Source: JBBDNC01 sp040877875 (GTDB lineage Bacteria; Bacteroidota; Rhodothermia; Balneolales; Balneolaceae). From it: a stretch of 15,692 nucleotides of DNA. A program made the translations under genes and the position numbers. The number at the start of each line of letters is the position of its first letter. Position 1 is the stretch's first letter. This document shows, piece by piece, positions 14,671 to 15,692 of the stretch. The notes under the pieces were generated by a model. The model did no database searches. It was not told the origin of the DNA and was given only the letters and a program-made list of their open reading frames with translations. The stretch lies in the NCBI GenBank assembly GCA_040877875.1, contig JBBDNC010000144.1:1-15692 (forward strand), in the 5' to 3' direction.

Positions 14671-15684
14671 ATGACCCGCCGAATCATTAAAATCATTTTA
14701 TCGATCCTTACAGCCATTGTTTTTATATGGCTGGCTTTCCGGAGTGTAGATGCCCGGGAGTTGTGGACTCAAATTCAACAGATTCAGCTTCACTGGATTC
14801 CCCCTTTTACCCTTGCCTTGTTAATCAGCCATTACCTGAGAGCTGAACGATGGCGGCTTCTCTTGGAAGATGCAGACCCCAGGCCCCCCCGTCCTACTCT
14901 CTTTGCGGGCGTGATGACCGGATATATGCTCAACTATGTGTTCCCCCGGCTTGGAGAAGTATCGAGGCCGGTTTATGTGGCAAGAAAAATGAAAACAAGC
15001 AGTGGGAATTTACTGGGGACGATTGTTCTGGAACGGGTTATTGACCTGGTATGCCTGATCGTGCTTCTTGTTTATATCAGTTTCTCAGTTGTCCGGAAAC
15101 GGGATGTAATCAGTGAAATTTTGGGTACGGAAGCCTGGGTATCCGACGTCTATATCTTTCTGCCGGCTGCCATATTGATATTTGTTTTGATCGCCTGGGC
15201 CGGTTATAAAGTTTTGATTCGAATTGAAAAAAGCAGCCGGAACAACCCCCCTTTTCTCTCAAAATTTATGGAAGGCGCAAAAAAGTTTTGGAAGGGGCTG
15301 ATTTCCGTCAAAAACGTTAAAAATTGGCCTCTTTTTGGGGCCTACACCCTGGGAATCTGGATCGGATACGGAGTGATGGCCTATTTGCCATTCTGGATGC
15401 TCGACCTTCATACTCTATATAATCTGGGAGTGATTGAGGCGATTGTCGTGACCGTTATTTCGGCTGTGGGTATTTCGATTCCGACTCCCGGTGGATTGGG
15501 AACCTATCACCTCTTCGTTCAGCAAAGTCTCTGGTTGTTGTATAGTGTCCCCCTTGTTTCGGCGTTGACGTATGCGACGATTACCCATGCCATGAGCATC
15601 TTAATCGTATTTCTGGTGGGTGCCGCCGCACTTTGGTTCGATAAATACTATACTCTTCATTACAGCGGTAAGACAATGGAATAA
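14671..15684 (+). CDS. Lysylphosphatidylglycerol synthase transmembrane / UPF0104 flippase-like protein
   Basis: An integral inner-membrane protein of 337 residues with about eight hydrophobic spans, matching the transmembrane half of MprF/AglD proteins (UPF0104). Family motifs: YLRAERWRLLLE (55-66), MLNYVFPRLGEVSRP (86-100), GTIVLERVIDL (116-126) and ISIPTPGGLGTYHLF (268-282). No aminoacyl-transferase domain is attached, so it is the stand-alone type, generally thought to move or bind lipids or lipid-linked groups; its substrate here is unknown. It follows lolA after 3 bases and is probably in the same transcript, which would group two envelope-lipid functions behind ftsK. AAGGAAA just after its stop, at the window's right edge, could be the ribosome site of a next gene. 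Confidence 0.9.
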   Translation: MTRRIIKIILSILTAIVFIWLAFRSVDARELWTQIQQIQLHWIPPFTLALLISHYLRAERWRLLLEDADPRPPRPTLFAGVMTGYMLNYVFPRLGEVSRPVYVARKMKTSSGNLLGTIVLERVIDLVCLIVLLVYISFSVVRKRDVISEILGTEAWVSDVYIFLPAAILIFVLIAWAGYKVLIRIEKSSRNNPPFLSKFMEGAKKFWKGLISVKNVKNWPLFGAYTLGIWIGYGVMAYLPFWMLDLHTLYNLGVIEAIVVTVISAVGISIPTPGGLGTYHLFVQQSLWLLYSVPLVSALTYATITHAMSILIVFLVGAAALWFDKYYTLHYSGKTME

Positions 15685-15692
15685 AGGAAACC

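Overview
This window reads as chromosomal housekeeping DNA from a free-living, Gram-negative, Bacteroidota-like bacterium. Balneolaceae and other Rhodothermota/Balneolota relatives are my best guess. The pointers are a Mrp/ApbC ATPase without the usual CxxC motif, a pair of exported amidohydrolase-fold proteins, a LolA-type lipoprotein carrier (which implies an outer membrane), and many starts with weak or no Shine-Dalgarno sequence. This is inference from protein character, not a placed phylogeny. I see no rRNA, tRNA, CRISPR array, intact insertion sequence or prophage.

Positions 1-6303 are read from the minus strand. In order of transcription they hold a 181-residue ECF-type sigma factor with a small cysteine-free protein behind it (candidate anti-sigma partner), then ruvB (Holliday-junction helicase), metK (S-adenosylmethionine synthase), and two translationally coupled exported amidohydrolases. 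The first of that pair keeps its metal ligands. The second has lost nearly all of them and looks like a pseudoenzyme.

Positions 6304-6884 are a 581-base gap with a perfect 11-bp inverted repeat. Its last 90 bases hold a short leader-like reading frame that ends in Phe-Tyr just before tyrA. tyrA (plus strand) encodes a fused chorismate mutase/prephenate dehydrogenase of the E. coli T-protein type. It converges on mrp (minus strand), whose product is a P-loop Fe-S carrier-like ATPase.

Positions 9174-9673 are a 500-base divergent gap between mrp and gcvT. It contains a 109-base element closed by a long imperfect inverted repeat with strand-specific G:U pairs, and a pair of overlapping, mutually exclusive hairpins. 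Positions 9674-15684 are a tight plus-strand run: gcvT (glycine cleavage T protein), comB-family phosphatase, ftsK (septal DNA translocase), lolA (lipoprotein chaperone) and an integral-membrane flippase-like protein. The last four overlap or nearly touch, so they are probably co-transcribed. The ftsK-lolA adjacency also occurs in Proteobacteria.

Most genes here are conventional. The second looks are the pseudo-amidohydrolase, the 109-base element, the leader frame before tyrA, the Mrp protein without CxxC, and the sigma factor with its unusual partner.
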